NCBI GenBank assembly: GCA_938005265.1 | Contig: CALLOA010000060.1 | Location: 1 to 64,000, forward strand | Direction: 5' to 3' | Length of the DNA stretch: 64,000 nt | From: an uncultured Granulosicoccaceae bacterium | Lineage (GTDB): Bacteria; Pseudomonadota; Gammaproteobacteria; Granulosicoccales; Granulosicoccaceae | Shown here: positions 52,396-60,628 of the stretch, one piece after another | Layout of the letters: every line of letters starts with the position of its first letter | How positions within the stretch are numbered: the stretch's first letter is position 1 | Made by a program: the position numbers and the translations under genes | Notes under the pieces: generated by a model | The model's input: only the letters and a program-made list of their open reading frames with translations | Told to the model about the DNA's origin: nothing | The model's database searches: none

Positions 52396-53186
52396 TGGCT
52401 TGTCTCTTGGGCATTTTGTGTCAGATGCTGGAACAGGCTGGCAACACTATTGTGCTGATGTATTTCACGTAATTCAGTTGTCCGGCCGGATGAAATAACC
52501 TTGCCGTGATGCAGTATGTAAATATAATCAGCATCTTCAACTTCATCCATTAGATGTGTTGCCCAAAGTACACCGGTGCCATTTTCCTTGCAAAGTTGTT
52601 TCACTCGGCTTACAAAGTCTATGCGATTTTTATAGTCCAGGCCGACTGTTGGTTCATCAAGCAGCAACAAACCGGGTTTATGTAACAGAGACCGTGCTAA
52701 TTCAACCCGTCTTTGTTGGCCGCCACTGAGTTCAGTGATTTTTGCTTTCTTCAATTCAGCCAGTCCATGGGTATGTAATGCGGTATCAATCCGAGTCTTG
52801 GCTGTGTTGGACGGGATTCCCTGTAGCTGGCAAAAATAAAGCAGGTTTTGTAACACAGTGAGATCGCGATCCAGCGTTGGGCGCTGAAACACGACACCAA
52901 TTTGCGATAATGCTTGTTGTGTTGATGTAAGAAGACTTTGCCCTCCTATGTCTATGTTGCCTGAGGATGCGCCATAAAGTCCGGTTATAATGGAAAAAAG
53001 TGTGGTTTTACCAGCGCCATTAGCGCCCAATAATGCTACAAAACTATTTCTTTCAACTTGTATATCAACATCATGAAGTACCTGCTTTTTTCCGTAATTG
53101 AAACAGATTTTGGAAACTGAGAGGGCGTCCTTGCCAGGCAGTCTTTCGTCTTGTTTGTTTTTCTCAGAGCTATAATCGGAGATCAT
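52392..53186 (-). CDS. ABC transporter ATPase of the PQQ alcohol system
   Basis: About 264 residues. Walker A GANGAGKTT, signature LSGGQQRRVELARSLLH, Walker B GLLLLDEPTVGLD, H-loop WATHLMDEV. Matches the TIGR03864-type ATPase of PQQ-linked alcohol transporters (LutE-like). I take ATG 53186; a TTG nine codons earlier is an alternative and neither has a clear ribosome binding site. The permease gene follows with a four-base overlap; the binding protein precedes by about 50 bases. Confidence 0.88.
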   Translation of the reverse strand: MISDYSSEKNKQDERLPGKDALSVSKICFNYGKKQVLHDVDIQVERNSFVALLGANGAGKTTLFSIITGLYGASSGNIDIGGQSLLTSTQQALSQIGVVFQRPTLDRDLTVLQNLLYFCQLQGIPSNTAKTRIDTALHTHGLAELKKAKITELSGGQQRRVELARSLLHKPGLLLLDEPTVGLDYKNRIDFVSRVKQLCKENGTGVLWATHLMDEVEDADYIYILHHGKVISSGRTTELREIHQHNSVASLFQHLTQNAQETSQ

Positions 53187-53237
53187 GGATGCGATGATGG
53201 ATTCTGAAATCAAATGGGCTTAGAGCTACAGCTATTG

Positions 53238-54455
53238 TTATTCAGCCGCCTTGAACGCCTTGCAGGCTGATTGAGGTTCATCGATTCCCAGAGTATCCAG
53301 TTCGGTAAGTTGGTGCAGAAACCCATCCTGAGGGGAAACAGTAACAAGCATTCTAGGAGCCACTACCAGTACGGGTTGACGCAATTGGCCGTTGTAGGTT
53401 CTGAAGGTCAATGGTTTGCCTTTGAATCCAGCCAGTTTAAATTTGTCGGAAATCATGTGCTGTCGCAATATAGCGGGGTCCGCACTGTTGGTAACCGTAA
53501 TGGCTTCTCCCAGTGTTCGCATCGCCAACCATGAATGGTAGTCAAGTCTTGTCATCGTTCGCGACGCGATTTTTTCAAAACGTCTTTGTATTTGTGTGGC
53601 GCCCCATTGCTCATGGGAACGATGCCATGATGTTGGCATCAGCCCCTGCGTCCCAGCGATCAGGCGTGGTAATCGAGTACGGTAGGGTAGATATTCACCG
53701 AATTCATCGATCTCGTCTGCCACGAGCAAGACGTCGTGTTCTTTGAACTGCGAAAATTGCGGTATTTCCTGTTGCGCATTGTGATGACCAGAATCCGTGC
53801 GTCTCGCACCGGGAATACTTGTCCAGTCTTTGCGATCTATTACCTTAAGACCGAAGCGTTTGCTGGCACGCTCCAGGGATTCTGCATATAGCGCGTCGTC
53901 TGGATGGCGTCCTTTGACGATTATCACCCGGTTCCATCGTTTCCATGCCAGATATTGCGCCAGTGCATCAGTCAGCATGGCACGTGAGGGTGCTACGTGA
54001 AAGACATTCGCTCTACAATCTGCATCCCGGACGCGATTGTCCTCAGCTCGTACGTTGATCAGTAAAGATTCAGGAAAGCGGTCAGCTACTGCAAGAAGAT
54101 CGTCTGCCTCCAGATTGGCAACAATTATTTCAGGATCGTTTTCACCCGCTTTGGATATAGATTCCTTGATTTCAGCATCTTCTGCTACGAATATATCGAT
54201 AAGCCTGTATTCATGACCGAGAAACTTACCTGTGGTCTGGTTATCTTTGAGTCCCAGTTCAGCGCCTGAGAAACCGTCTTTCTCAACCCTTTTGTCTACC
54301 AGTGATAAGGGCAATGGTGATTCGATATCTCTGGCGATATAGTAAACTGGCACATCGATAGCAGCACTCAATGGTGCCACTACTGAGAAAAGTAGTGTGA
54401 GAAAAAATAAATGACGCCTTGTCTTGAAAATTCTATTTTGAATTTGTTGGAACAT
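53238..54455 (-). CDS. PQQ-dependent alcohol system substrate-binding protein (LutA-like)
   Basis: 405 residues with a signal peptide (HLFFLTLLFSVVAPLSA). The LIVBP-like fold matches the TIGR03863 type: GFSGAELGLKDNQTTGKFLG near the N-terminus, SRAMLTDALAQYLAWKRWNRV, YLPYRTRLPRLIAGTQGLMPTSWHRSHEQWGA, and a C-terminal FLHQLTELDTLGIDEPQSACKAF. These binding proteins are found only with PQQ alcohol dehydrogenases and correspond to LutA in Methylobacterium. The ligand could be a lanthanide complex or an alcohol-related signal; not established here. Confidence 0.88.
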   Translation of the reverse strand: MFQQIQNRIFKTRRHLFFLTLLFSVVAPLSAAIDVPVYYIARDIESPLPLSLVDKRVEKDGFSGAELGLKDNQTTGKFLGHEYRLIDIFVAEDAEIKESISKAGENDPEIIVANLEADDLLAVADRFPESLLINVRAEDNRVRDADCRANVFHVAPSRAMLTDALAQYLAWKRWNRVIIVKGRHPDDALYAESLERASKRFGLKVIDRKDWTSIPGARRTDSGHHNAQQEIPQFSQFKEHDVLLVADEIDEFGEYLPYRTRLPRLIAGTQGLMPTSWHRSHEQWGATQIQRRFEKIASRTMTRLDYHSWLAMRTLGEAITVTNSADPAILRQHMISDKFKLAGFKGKPLTFRTYNGQLRQPVLVVAPRMLVTVSPQDGFLHQLTELDTLGIDEPQSACKAFKAAE

Positions 54456-54488
54456 GGTAACCGTACTCTTTGCTATTGCTGGCCCAAA

Positions 54489-55415
54489 TCATTGGCTGAA
54501 TATTTCCACACTCTGAGAATCTTCTCCGGTATCTGGAATACCTAACTCTCCCTTGTAGAGTTTCATTATTGACGTGCCATCGAGTTTTCCGTTTCCAGCA
54601 TCGTTGAGTTTGGAAAACAACATGGTGGCCTGCGCCGACATCGGTGTCTCAACATCAAGAGACTTTGCCAGATCACCAACCATTTGCAGATCTTTGAGAA
54701 TCTGGAAAGCATAGCCGGCCGGTTCAAAGTCACGTTTTATCATCCGCGGGAAGAGATGTTGCAACAGATTCGAACCGGCGTGTCCCCGGGCCAGTGCTGC
54801 AGGGATTTTTTCCGGGTCCACACCACCTGCCTCTGCCATGGCTAGCGCTTCTGCCTGTACGCAGTAGTTATTTAAAACCAGAATCTGGTTGACCATCTTT
54901 GTTACCTGGCCAGCGCCAACATCCCCCATACGGGTGCATTCGCCAAGATGCTGCAGAATGGGTATTGCTCGTTCAAACGTCTGCTCTGTAGCACCTGCCA
55001 TTATGGCAAGAGTTCCCTCACGCGCCGCCGATGGCCCGCCTGATACAGGAGCATCAATCCATTGTATTCCGGTTTTTTTGTTTAGACGTTGTGCGAAGTC
55101 TTTGGTGACATCTACCGGCGTAGTTGAATGATCGACCAGTATTTCAGCTATTCCCGGATTACCGCATAGGCCTTCCTTACTGAAAATAACTTCTTCGAGA
55201 TCATTGGGTGTCATAACGCATACGTGAATTTGCGTGGCATGCCGGGCAATATCTGCCGGATTTTCTGTGGCTTTCACTCCCTGTTTTTTTGCAGCTTCAA
55301 CCTTTTCGGGTTTGCGATCGTAACCGAATACAGAATAGCCTTTTTCAACGAGCCTTTCGGTAAAACCGCTACCCATCAAACCCAGACCAACAAATCCTAC
55401 ATTAAAGTCACTCAA
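54489..55415 (-). CDS. 3-hydroxyisobutyrate dehydrogenase-family oxidoreductase
   Basis: 308 residues of the beta-hydroxyacid dehydrogenase family (NAD(P)-dependent). N-terminal Rossmann motif FVGLGLMGSGFTERLVEKGYSVFGYDR; substrate-binding DAPVSGGPSAAREGTLAIMAG; catalytic Lys in GAGQVTKMVNQ. Could act on 3-hydroxyisobutyrate, tartronate semialdehyde or similar. Overlaps the pterin dehydratase gene by four bases, part of a three-gene minus-strand run with def. Confidence 0.88.
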   Translation of the reverse strand: MSDFNVGFVGLGLMGSGFTERLVEKGYSVFGYDRKPEKVEAAKKQGVKATENPADIARHATQIHVCVMTPNDLEEVIFSKEGLCGNPGIAEILVDHSTTPVDVTKDFAQRLNKKTGIQWIDAPVSGGPSAAREGTLAIMAGATEQTFERAIPILQHLGECTRMGDVGAGQVTKMVNQILVLNNYCVQAEALAMAEAGGVDPEKIPAALARGHAGSNLLQHLFPRMIKRDFEPAGYAFQILKDLQMVGDLAKSLDVETPMSAQATMLFSKLNDAGNGKLDGTSIMKLYKGELGIPDTGEDSQSVEIFSQ

Positions 55416-55810
55416 CCTATCTCTCCTTTGCCAGCATCTGGATGGTCATATTTTATGTAACTATGTCTGGGTTCATCCGGCGTACCTGTTAATGCGCCGT
55501 CTTCCTTACCCGGTTGCCATTGCACTAACTCTTCAATTTTTATTGCCAGTTCAAAATCCTTATCAGTAATGCCTTTTGCATGATGGTTTTTGAGTTTCAC
55601 AACAACCTGATTAAAAGATGCAGCAATATCCGGATGGTGCCAGGCGGCTTCAGCCAAGTGGCCGACGGTGTTGATTACCATCAGGGTGCTCTTCCAGCTG
55701 CTGGTTTTGTATTTACGACAGATCCACCCTTGTTCAAAATACCAGAGTGGAAGATGCTGTGTCAGATGCTCCTGCACCTGTTGGTCGTTGTATAAATTAT
55801 CAGCTGCCAT
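55412..55810 (-). CDS. phhB: 4a-hydroxytetrahydrobiopterin dehydratase
   Basis: 132 residues of the pterin-4a-carbinolamine dehydratase family, with the active-site His pair in AEAAWHHPDI and FNQVVVKLKNHHAKGITDKD. A longer C-terminal tail (about 25 residues, rich in Gly, Asp and Pro) is present. It recycles the pterin cofactor of phenylalanine hydroxylase, or acts in Moco-related pterin chemistry in some bacteria (PCD-like proteins). No phhA is seen nearby. Confidence 0.9.
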   Translation of the reverse strand: MAADNLYNDQQVQEHLTQHLPLWYFEQGWICRKYKTSSWKSTLMVINTVGHLAEAAWHHPDIAASFNQVVVKLKNHHAKGITDKDFELAIKIEELVQWQPGKEDGALTGTPDEPRHSYIKYDHPDAGKGEIG

Positions 55811-56372
55811 AGCGTTTCACAATATTGGATACGTGCTCGCGAAAACCCTCTTCATATCGTTCTGTAAACTCGCTCCACGTACATAAAGTGGTGGTGTCTT
55901 CAACCTTGTCCGGGAAAAGTACTCCGTCCAGGTGGTCTTGCTCGTGTTGGAAAGTGCCGGCAGTAATTCCTTTGATTTCAAATTCGACCTTCTCAGCAAA
56001 ACGATCCAGTCCGGTTACTTTGATTTCCGGGCAACGTTTTACGACACCCCGGAGATTGGGTATGGACAGACAGCCTTCGAAGTTGTCAAACCTCTCTTGA
56101 GATTGAAATTCGATGCTCGGGTTGACCATAACAGTTAGTGGATATTCAGGTTTGTACGGGTATCGAGGGTTGTTGGCGACTTCCACGACATAGATGCGGC
56201 GAGCAGATGCGACCTGATTGGCTGCGATACCTGCACCGTTGGCCTGTCGTTTGGTGTCGATCAGGTCGTCAATGAATTGCTGCATTTCGTCTGTTTTCAG
56301 CTCATCAATTGACACCTCTGTAGCTATTTCGCGTAGAACCGGGTGACCAATTTCAATGATATCCAGTGCCAT
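55800..56372 (-). CDS. def: Peptide deformylase
   Basis: 190 residues with all three motifs: GAGIAANQV (46-54), EGCLSIP with Cys101, and HEQDH with His143 and His147 plus catalytic Glu144. It removes formyl groups from nascent proteins using Fe2+ or Zn2+. It overlaps phhB by 11 bases. It is not next to fmt, as it usually is, so this may be a second copy. Confidence 0.93.
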   Translation of the reverse strand: MALDIIEIGHPVLREIATEVSIDELKTDEMQQFIDDLIDTKRQANGAGIAANQVASARRIYVVEVANNPRYPYKPEYPLTVMVNPSIEFQSQERFDNFEGCLSIPNLRGVVKRCPEIKVTGLDRFAEKVEFEIKGITAGTFQHEQDHLDGVLFPDKVEDTTTLCTWSEFTERYEEGFREHVSNIVKRYGS

Positions 56373-56526
56373 AAGTGCGTCCTTCCGGCATCCCCGGAGT
56401 CGTCTAGTTGGATTTATTGGCGTTGCGCTACCTTAAGCAGCATCGTACTGGTATTCTACGCGGTTAGTGATAATACTGCCGGCCCTGAATCGGGGCCGGT
56501 TCGGCGCAATTAGTACGGAGACAATC

Positions 56527-56994
56527 ATGTCAGATTCAATACAGCAACGCCTGCAGGCCGCCTGCATCGAATTGCCGCCTGCACCGGCACCCGTGGCCGC
56601 CTATGTAGGCTTTGTAGAACACAATAATATCGTGACTGTATCAGGCCAGCTACCTTTTGCTGATGGCAAGCTGCTGCATACCGGCCAGTGTGGAGATACG
56701 GTGACACTGGAGCAGGGGGCCGCTGCCGCCAGGCAATGCGCGATCAATATGCTGTCGCAAATGGCTGCAGCCTGTAACGGTGACCTTGAGCGAATTGTCA
56801 GATGCATACGGCTGGGTGGTTTTGTTTCTTCCACTGCCGACTTTGTTGATCATCCAAAAGTAGTTAATGGTGCATCAGAGCTGATTGGCGAAATACTGGG
56901 TGATCGTGGAGTGCATGCTCGAGCAGCTGTGGGTGTAGCCTCGTTGCCGATGAATGCAGCGGTTGAAGTGGAAGGCCTGTTTGCAATCAGGTAG
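56527..56994 (+). CDS. RidA family protein (YjgF-like)
   Basis: About 155 residues from ATG 56527, chosen because CGGAGAC lies eight bases upstream; a start at 56467 adds 20 residues without homology. It belongs to the RidA/YjgF superfamily in a form with an extended C-terminal half: VGFVEHNNIVTVSGQLPFADGK, AINMLSQMAAACNGDLERIVRCIRLGGFVSS, and the terminal LPMNAAVEVEGLFA. The conserved catalytic Arg of true RidA (in an R-x-A-V-E-V context) is replaced by Asn (NAAVEV), so enamine deaminase activity is doubtful. Confidence 0.83.
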   Translation: MSDSIQQRLQAACIELPPAPAPVAAYVGFVEHNNIVTVSGQLPFADGKLLHTGQCGDTVTLEQGAAAARQCAINMLSQMAAACNGDLERIVRCIRLGGFVSSTADFVDHPKVVNGASELIGEILGDRGVHARAAVGVASLPMNAAVEVEGLFAIR

Positions 56995-57025
56995 CAGCTT
57001 CGGTTCGTAGAAAAGTTAGTCAATG

Positions 57026-57047
57026 CGCAAGCAAACCGCAAGCAAAC
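57026..57047. repeat. Tandem duplication, 11 bp x 2, before trpS
   Basis: CGCAAGCAAAC is repeated exactly (57026-57036, 57037-57047), 41 bases before the trpS ATG. A further AGCAAGCAGCAAG at 57072 is related but imperfect. Confidence 0.85.
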
Positions 57048-57088
57048 AAGTCAGTTTCGGATTTCCAGCATCAAGCAAGCAGCAAGAC

Positions 57089-58099
57089 ATGAGTAAACAA
57101 ACCTATTTGACGGGTATAACCACCACTGGCACGCCGCATCTCGGTAACTATGTGGGAGCTGTACGTCCGGCGATTGAAGCCAGCCGTATCGAGAGTAATG
57201 AGAGTTACTACTTTCTGGCGGACTACCATGCATTGATAAAATCAACTGATGCCGAGCTTGTCAGGCAGTCGCGCCTGGAGATAGCCGCGACCTGGCTTGC
57301 ATCCGGGCTGGATCCTGACAAGGTGACTTTCTATCGGCAATCGGATATACCGGAAATTCCTGAGCTGACCTGGATGCTAACCTGCATGGCGGCCAAAGGG
57401 CTGTTGAACCGTGCGCATGCATACAAAGCTCTGGTGCAGGAAAATGTTGAATCCGGCTCCGCTGATCCGGATAAGGGAATCACTATGGGGCTGTTCAGTT
57501 ACCCCATCCTGATGGCTGCCGATATCCTTATGTTCAAGGCGACCAAGGTGCCGGTCGGTAAAGACCAGATTCAACATCTGGAAATGACTCGTGACATTGC
57601 CCAACGATTCAATCATCACTATGGTGAGTTGCTGGTCATACCAGAAGTTGTAGTTGAGGAACGCACGGCCGTATTGTCCGGCCTGGATGGGCGCAAAATG
57701 AGCAAGAGTTATAACAATACTATTCCCTTGTTTGAAACTGAAAAAAAGCTGCGCAAATCCATCATGAAAATAAAAACCAATTCGCTGGAGCCGGGTGAGC
57801 CTAAAGATCCTGACGACAGTGTGGTTTTCGAAATTTACAGGGCATTCTGTACTGATGAAGAAGCGGCTGCCATGCGAGAGGATTATGCTGCTGGCATTTC
57901 CTGGGGCGACTCCAAGCAGCGCCTGTTTGAGAAAGTTAATGAAACGCTGGCTGAACCGCGTGAAAAGTATCTGCAATTGATGGAGAAGCCGTCTGCCATT
58001 GACGATATTCTTGAAGAGGGTGCTCGCAAGGCCAGAATCGAATCGCGAGCACTAATGGATCAGCTGCGGGCCGCTACCGGCATTTCCGCTAAAGCGTAA
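57089..58099 (+). CDS. trpS: Tryptophan-tRNA ligase
   Basis: 336 residues from ATG 57089 ([19 protein letters not shown]); an in-frame start at 57023 would carry the tandem repeat into the protein. Class I synthetase signatures: HIGH-like TPHLGN near the N-terminus, KMSKS at 203-207 ([10 protein letters not shown]). Length is typical for bacterial TrpRS. It attaches tryptophan to tRNA-Trp. Asparaginase-like gene follows after 21 bases. Confidence 0.96.
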   Translation: MSKQTYLTGITTTGTPHLGNYVGAVRPAIEASRIESNESYYFLADYHALIKSTDAELVRQSRLEIAATWLASGLDPDKVTFYRQSDIPEIPELTWMLTCMAAKGLLNRAHAYKALVQENVESGSADPDKGITMGLFSYPILMAADILMFKATKVPVGKDQIQHLEMTRDIAQRFNHHYGELLVIPEVVVEERTAVLSGLDGRKMSKSYNNTIPLFETEKKLRKSIMKIKTNSLEPGEPKDPDDSVVFEIYRAFCTDEEAAAMREDYAAGISWGDSKQRLFEKVNETLAEPREKYLQLMEKPSAIDDILEEGARKARIESRALMDQLRAATGISAKA

Positions 58100-58120
58100 C
58101 CAGGCACAACAGGTAGAACC

Positions 58121-59134
58121 GTGAATCCAATATTGGTTAATCGCTGGCGAGGCAGTGCTATCGAAGGCAGGCATCGAGGCTTCGTTGCAGTGTGTGACAA
58201 CAAGGGTCAGGTGGTATTCTCGATCGGCGATATCGATATGCCTCACTACCCGCGATCAGCGATAAAATTTATCCAGGCTGTACCTTTTGTCGAGTCAGGT
58301 GCTATTGAGCACTATGGTCTTGATAACCGGCACATAGCGCTTGCCTGTGCATCTCACAACGGTGAGTTCGCACATACCAATCTGGTTATAAACTGGTTGG
58401 AAAAGGTCAAGCTTGAAGAGAGCGATCTGGAATGTGGTGCTGAACTCCCTCTGCACGCGCAAACCCAGTTCGAACTCATTCGTTCAAGCGGTGTGCCCCG
58501 TCGTTACCATCATAATTGCTCTGGCAAGCATATGGGTATGCTTACCACAGCACGTTACATGGGCGATAAAACAGCAGACTATCGCCTGTACCAGCACAAC
58601 GTGCAACAGCGATGGTTTCAGGTGCTTGAAGAATTGTGTGGGATAGAAGTTGCCAAGTTACCCTATGGCTATGATGGTTGTGGCATACCTACGCTTGCCT
58701 TGCCCGGTCGTCTCCTGGCGACTGCAATGGCACGGTTGGGAGACCCGGCCGGGCTTGGCATGGAGCGAAAATTTGCTACCCAGATGATCTTGCAAGCTGT
58801 GTCTGAAGAGCCGTATCTGGTTGCAGGTGCTGACCGATTGTGCAGCGATCTGATGCTGGAAACGGGTAAACCGGTGCTGGTTAAAACCGGTGCTGACGGG
58901 TGTTATTGTGCGGTACTGACTGAACTCGGCCTGGGCATATCGTTAAAAATTGATGATGGCAACAAGCAGGCTGCTGAAGTCTTGCTGGGTGCTGTACTGA
59001 AACAGCTTGGCGCAATCGATGAAACGCAATACTCAAAACTGGCAAATCATTTTACGCCAACCATCAACAATTCACGCGGTGAAGCAATTGGTCATATTGA
59101 AATTGCCGGAGACGCAGGTTTTGGTGCGGCCTGA
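58121..59134 (+). CDS. Asparaginase family protein (pfam Asparaginase_II type)
   Basis: 337 residues, GTG start with AGGTAGAACC before it. The N-terminal VNRWRGSAIEGRHRGFVAVCDNKGQVVFSIGD, the YHHNCSGKHMGMLTTARYMG motif and GYDGCGIPTLALP are of the Rhizobium-type L-asparaginase II family, unrelated to the E. coli AnsB fold. It hydrolyses asparagine to aspartate and ammonia. The stop and the DUF952 start overlap (59131-59134). No signal peptide, so cytoplasmic. Confidence 0.87.
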   Translation: MNPILVNRWRGSAIEGRHRGFVAVCDNKGQVVFSIGDIDMPHYPRSAIKFIQAVPFVESGAIEHYGLDNRHIALACASHNGEFAHTNLVINWLEKVKLEESDLECGAELPLHAQTQFELIRSSGVPRRYHHNCSGKHMGMLTTARYMGDKTADYRLYQHNVQQRWFQVLEELCGIEVAKLPYGYDGCGIPTLALPGRLLATAMARLGDPAGLGMERKFATQMILQAVSEEPYLVAGADRLCSDLMLETGKPVLVKTGADGCYCAVLTELGLGISLKIDDGNKQAAEVLLGAVLKQLGAIDETQYSKLANHFTPTINNSRGEAIGHIEIAGDAGFGAA

Positions 59135-59529
59135 TGAGTGAGTCAGAAAGTAAGTCAGAAAAGAGCGATGCTGCTAGACAGGTTGCAACAGCAGTATCAT
59201 CAAATTCCCGGAAGCCATTGAATAGCCGGAACAATACTGTTGTGTTTCATGTGGCCATGCATCCTGATCTGCACCGTGCTACCTCTGCAGGTCAATACGT
59301 TTGTGATTCCCTGGCCCGTGAAGGGTTTATCCATTGTTGCCTTTCTGAACAGTTGCCCGGTGTGCTGGAGCGTTATTTTTCCAACACCGCTGACTACACA
59401 GTGATTCAGATAGATGTAGCGAGTCTGCCTGATAAACTGAAACCTGTCTTTGAAAATACAGTGGGTGGCACGGAGTTATTCCCGCATATCTACGGTGCCT
59501 TGCCACCAAATTCGTACAAGCCAATTTAA
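59134..59529 (+). CDS. DUF952 family protein
   Basis: 131 residues. An N-terminal Ser/Lys-rich tail contains a 12-base tandem duplication (59141-59164: AGTCAGAAAGTA and AGTCAGAAAAGA). The DUF952 domain follows: VFHVAMHPDLHRATSAGQYVCDSLAREGFIHCCLSEQLPGVLERYF and ELFPHIYGALP. DUF952 is a small RNA-or nucleotide-fold domain of unknown function (ART-like). Overlaps the asparaginase gene by one base, suggesting cotranscription. Confidence 0.85.
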   Translation: MSESESKSEKSDAARQVATAVSSNSRKPLNSRNNTVVFHVAMHPDLHRATSAGQYVCDSLAREGFIHCCLSEQLPGVLERYFSNTADYTVIQIDVASLPDKLKPVFENTVGGTELFPHIYGALPPNSYKPI

Positions 59530-59565
59530 AAAAAACGTGCAAAGAATGGTATCTATTGTTGTCGG

Positions 59566-60396
59566 CTACCACGCGTTATTGTCACGCTGGCGCCAGCGCG
59601 TTACATGCCGTTCAAAGCGTTGCAAGATGGCGAATTCTACGATCAGCATGATGACAACAAACGCCAGTGTGTAAGCCAGAATAGTAGCAACATCAAATAG
59701 CTGAAAATACAAGTGTATCTGGAACCCGACTCCATTGGAGCGCCCCAACAATTCAACTACCAGCACAATTTTCCAGATTAGTGAAATCCCGGAGCGCATG
59801 GCGGCGGCAAAGAACGGTTGTAACTGCGGAACAATGACATGCCTGATGCGTTGCCAGATACTGAACCTATAGACCTTGGCCATTTCAAGCAATTCCACAT
59901 CCAGTGTCCTTGCACCTTCGCGTAGCGTTACAACCACGTTTGGAATCTTGTTAACCGCTACTGCGCCCACCGCAGCCGCTTCATTCAGCCCGAACCAGAT
60001 ATAGGCAAGTACGATAATGACCAGTGCAGGAATGTTAAGCAGAAAAATAAGCCAGGAATCAAAAAAATCGTTGGCGCGTTTGTTCATGCCAAGCAAAATG
60101 CCGATTGCTGAGCCAATGGCCATGGCGATCACAAAGGCCATAATGACACGGGTCAAGGTCATGGAAAGGTGAAAAAACAATTCCCCACTGCTGGCTTCCG
60201 TTATAAGTGCCTGAAGCACGGCGAGGGGCGAGGGCAGTGCGCGGCTATTGCTGATAGATGCAGCAATTGCCCACACACAAACTAATACCAGCAGGGAAAC
60301 AATCAGCGTGGGCCAACTGCCCCTGACAGCGTTTGTCTGACCAGCGGCGCCGCTTTTTGGCTTGGCGGATTCTTGGTTGTTTTCAGTCACGGACAT
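59566..60396 (-). CDS. ABC transporter permease, NitT/TauT (SsuC) type, orphan
   Basis: 276 residues with six membrane segments. The EAA-loop-like GARTLDVELLEMAKVYRFSIWQRIRHVIVPQLQPFFAAAMRSG identifies it as an SsuC/TauC-type permease. No ATPase or binding protein gene is adjacent, while a NitT/TauT-type binding protein and ATPase without a permease sit at 49686-51488. The two halves could form one transporter. An acidic, Asn-rich N-terminus of about 25 residues is present. Confidence 0.9.
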   Translation of the reverse strand: MSVTENNQESAKPKSGAAGQTNAVRGSWPTLIVSLLVLVCVWAIAASISNSRALPSPLAVLQALITEASSGELFFHLSMTLTRVIMAFVIAMAIGSAIGILLGMNKRANDFFDSWLIFLLNIPALVIIVLAYIWFGLNEAAAVGAVAVNKIPNVVVTLREGARTLDVELLEMAKVYRFSIWQRIRHVIVPQLQPFFAAAMRSGISLIWKIVLVVELLGRSNGVGFQIHLYFQLFDVATILAYTLAFVVIMLIVEFAILQRFERHVTRWRQRDNNAW

Positions 60397-60628
60397 ATAG
60401 CGCGGCTGTAGGGCTAAACAGGTTTTTTGGGGATCTGTTGACTGGAATGCTACTTATATCATTGGCCCTACACAATAGCACTCGCCATCAAACCTCGCAC
60501 TCCTATCTGGGTACGTGGTTAGCGAAATGTGCCGTTGCTGTAACAAGACACCACTGGTAGCTCAGCTAGACTACTAAATAATAGTTATAAAATGTAGTAG
60601 TTAACACGATTGGCGGTGCTGAAATACT

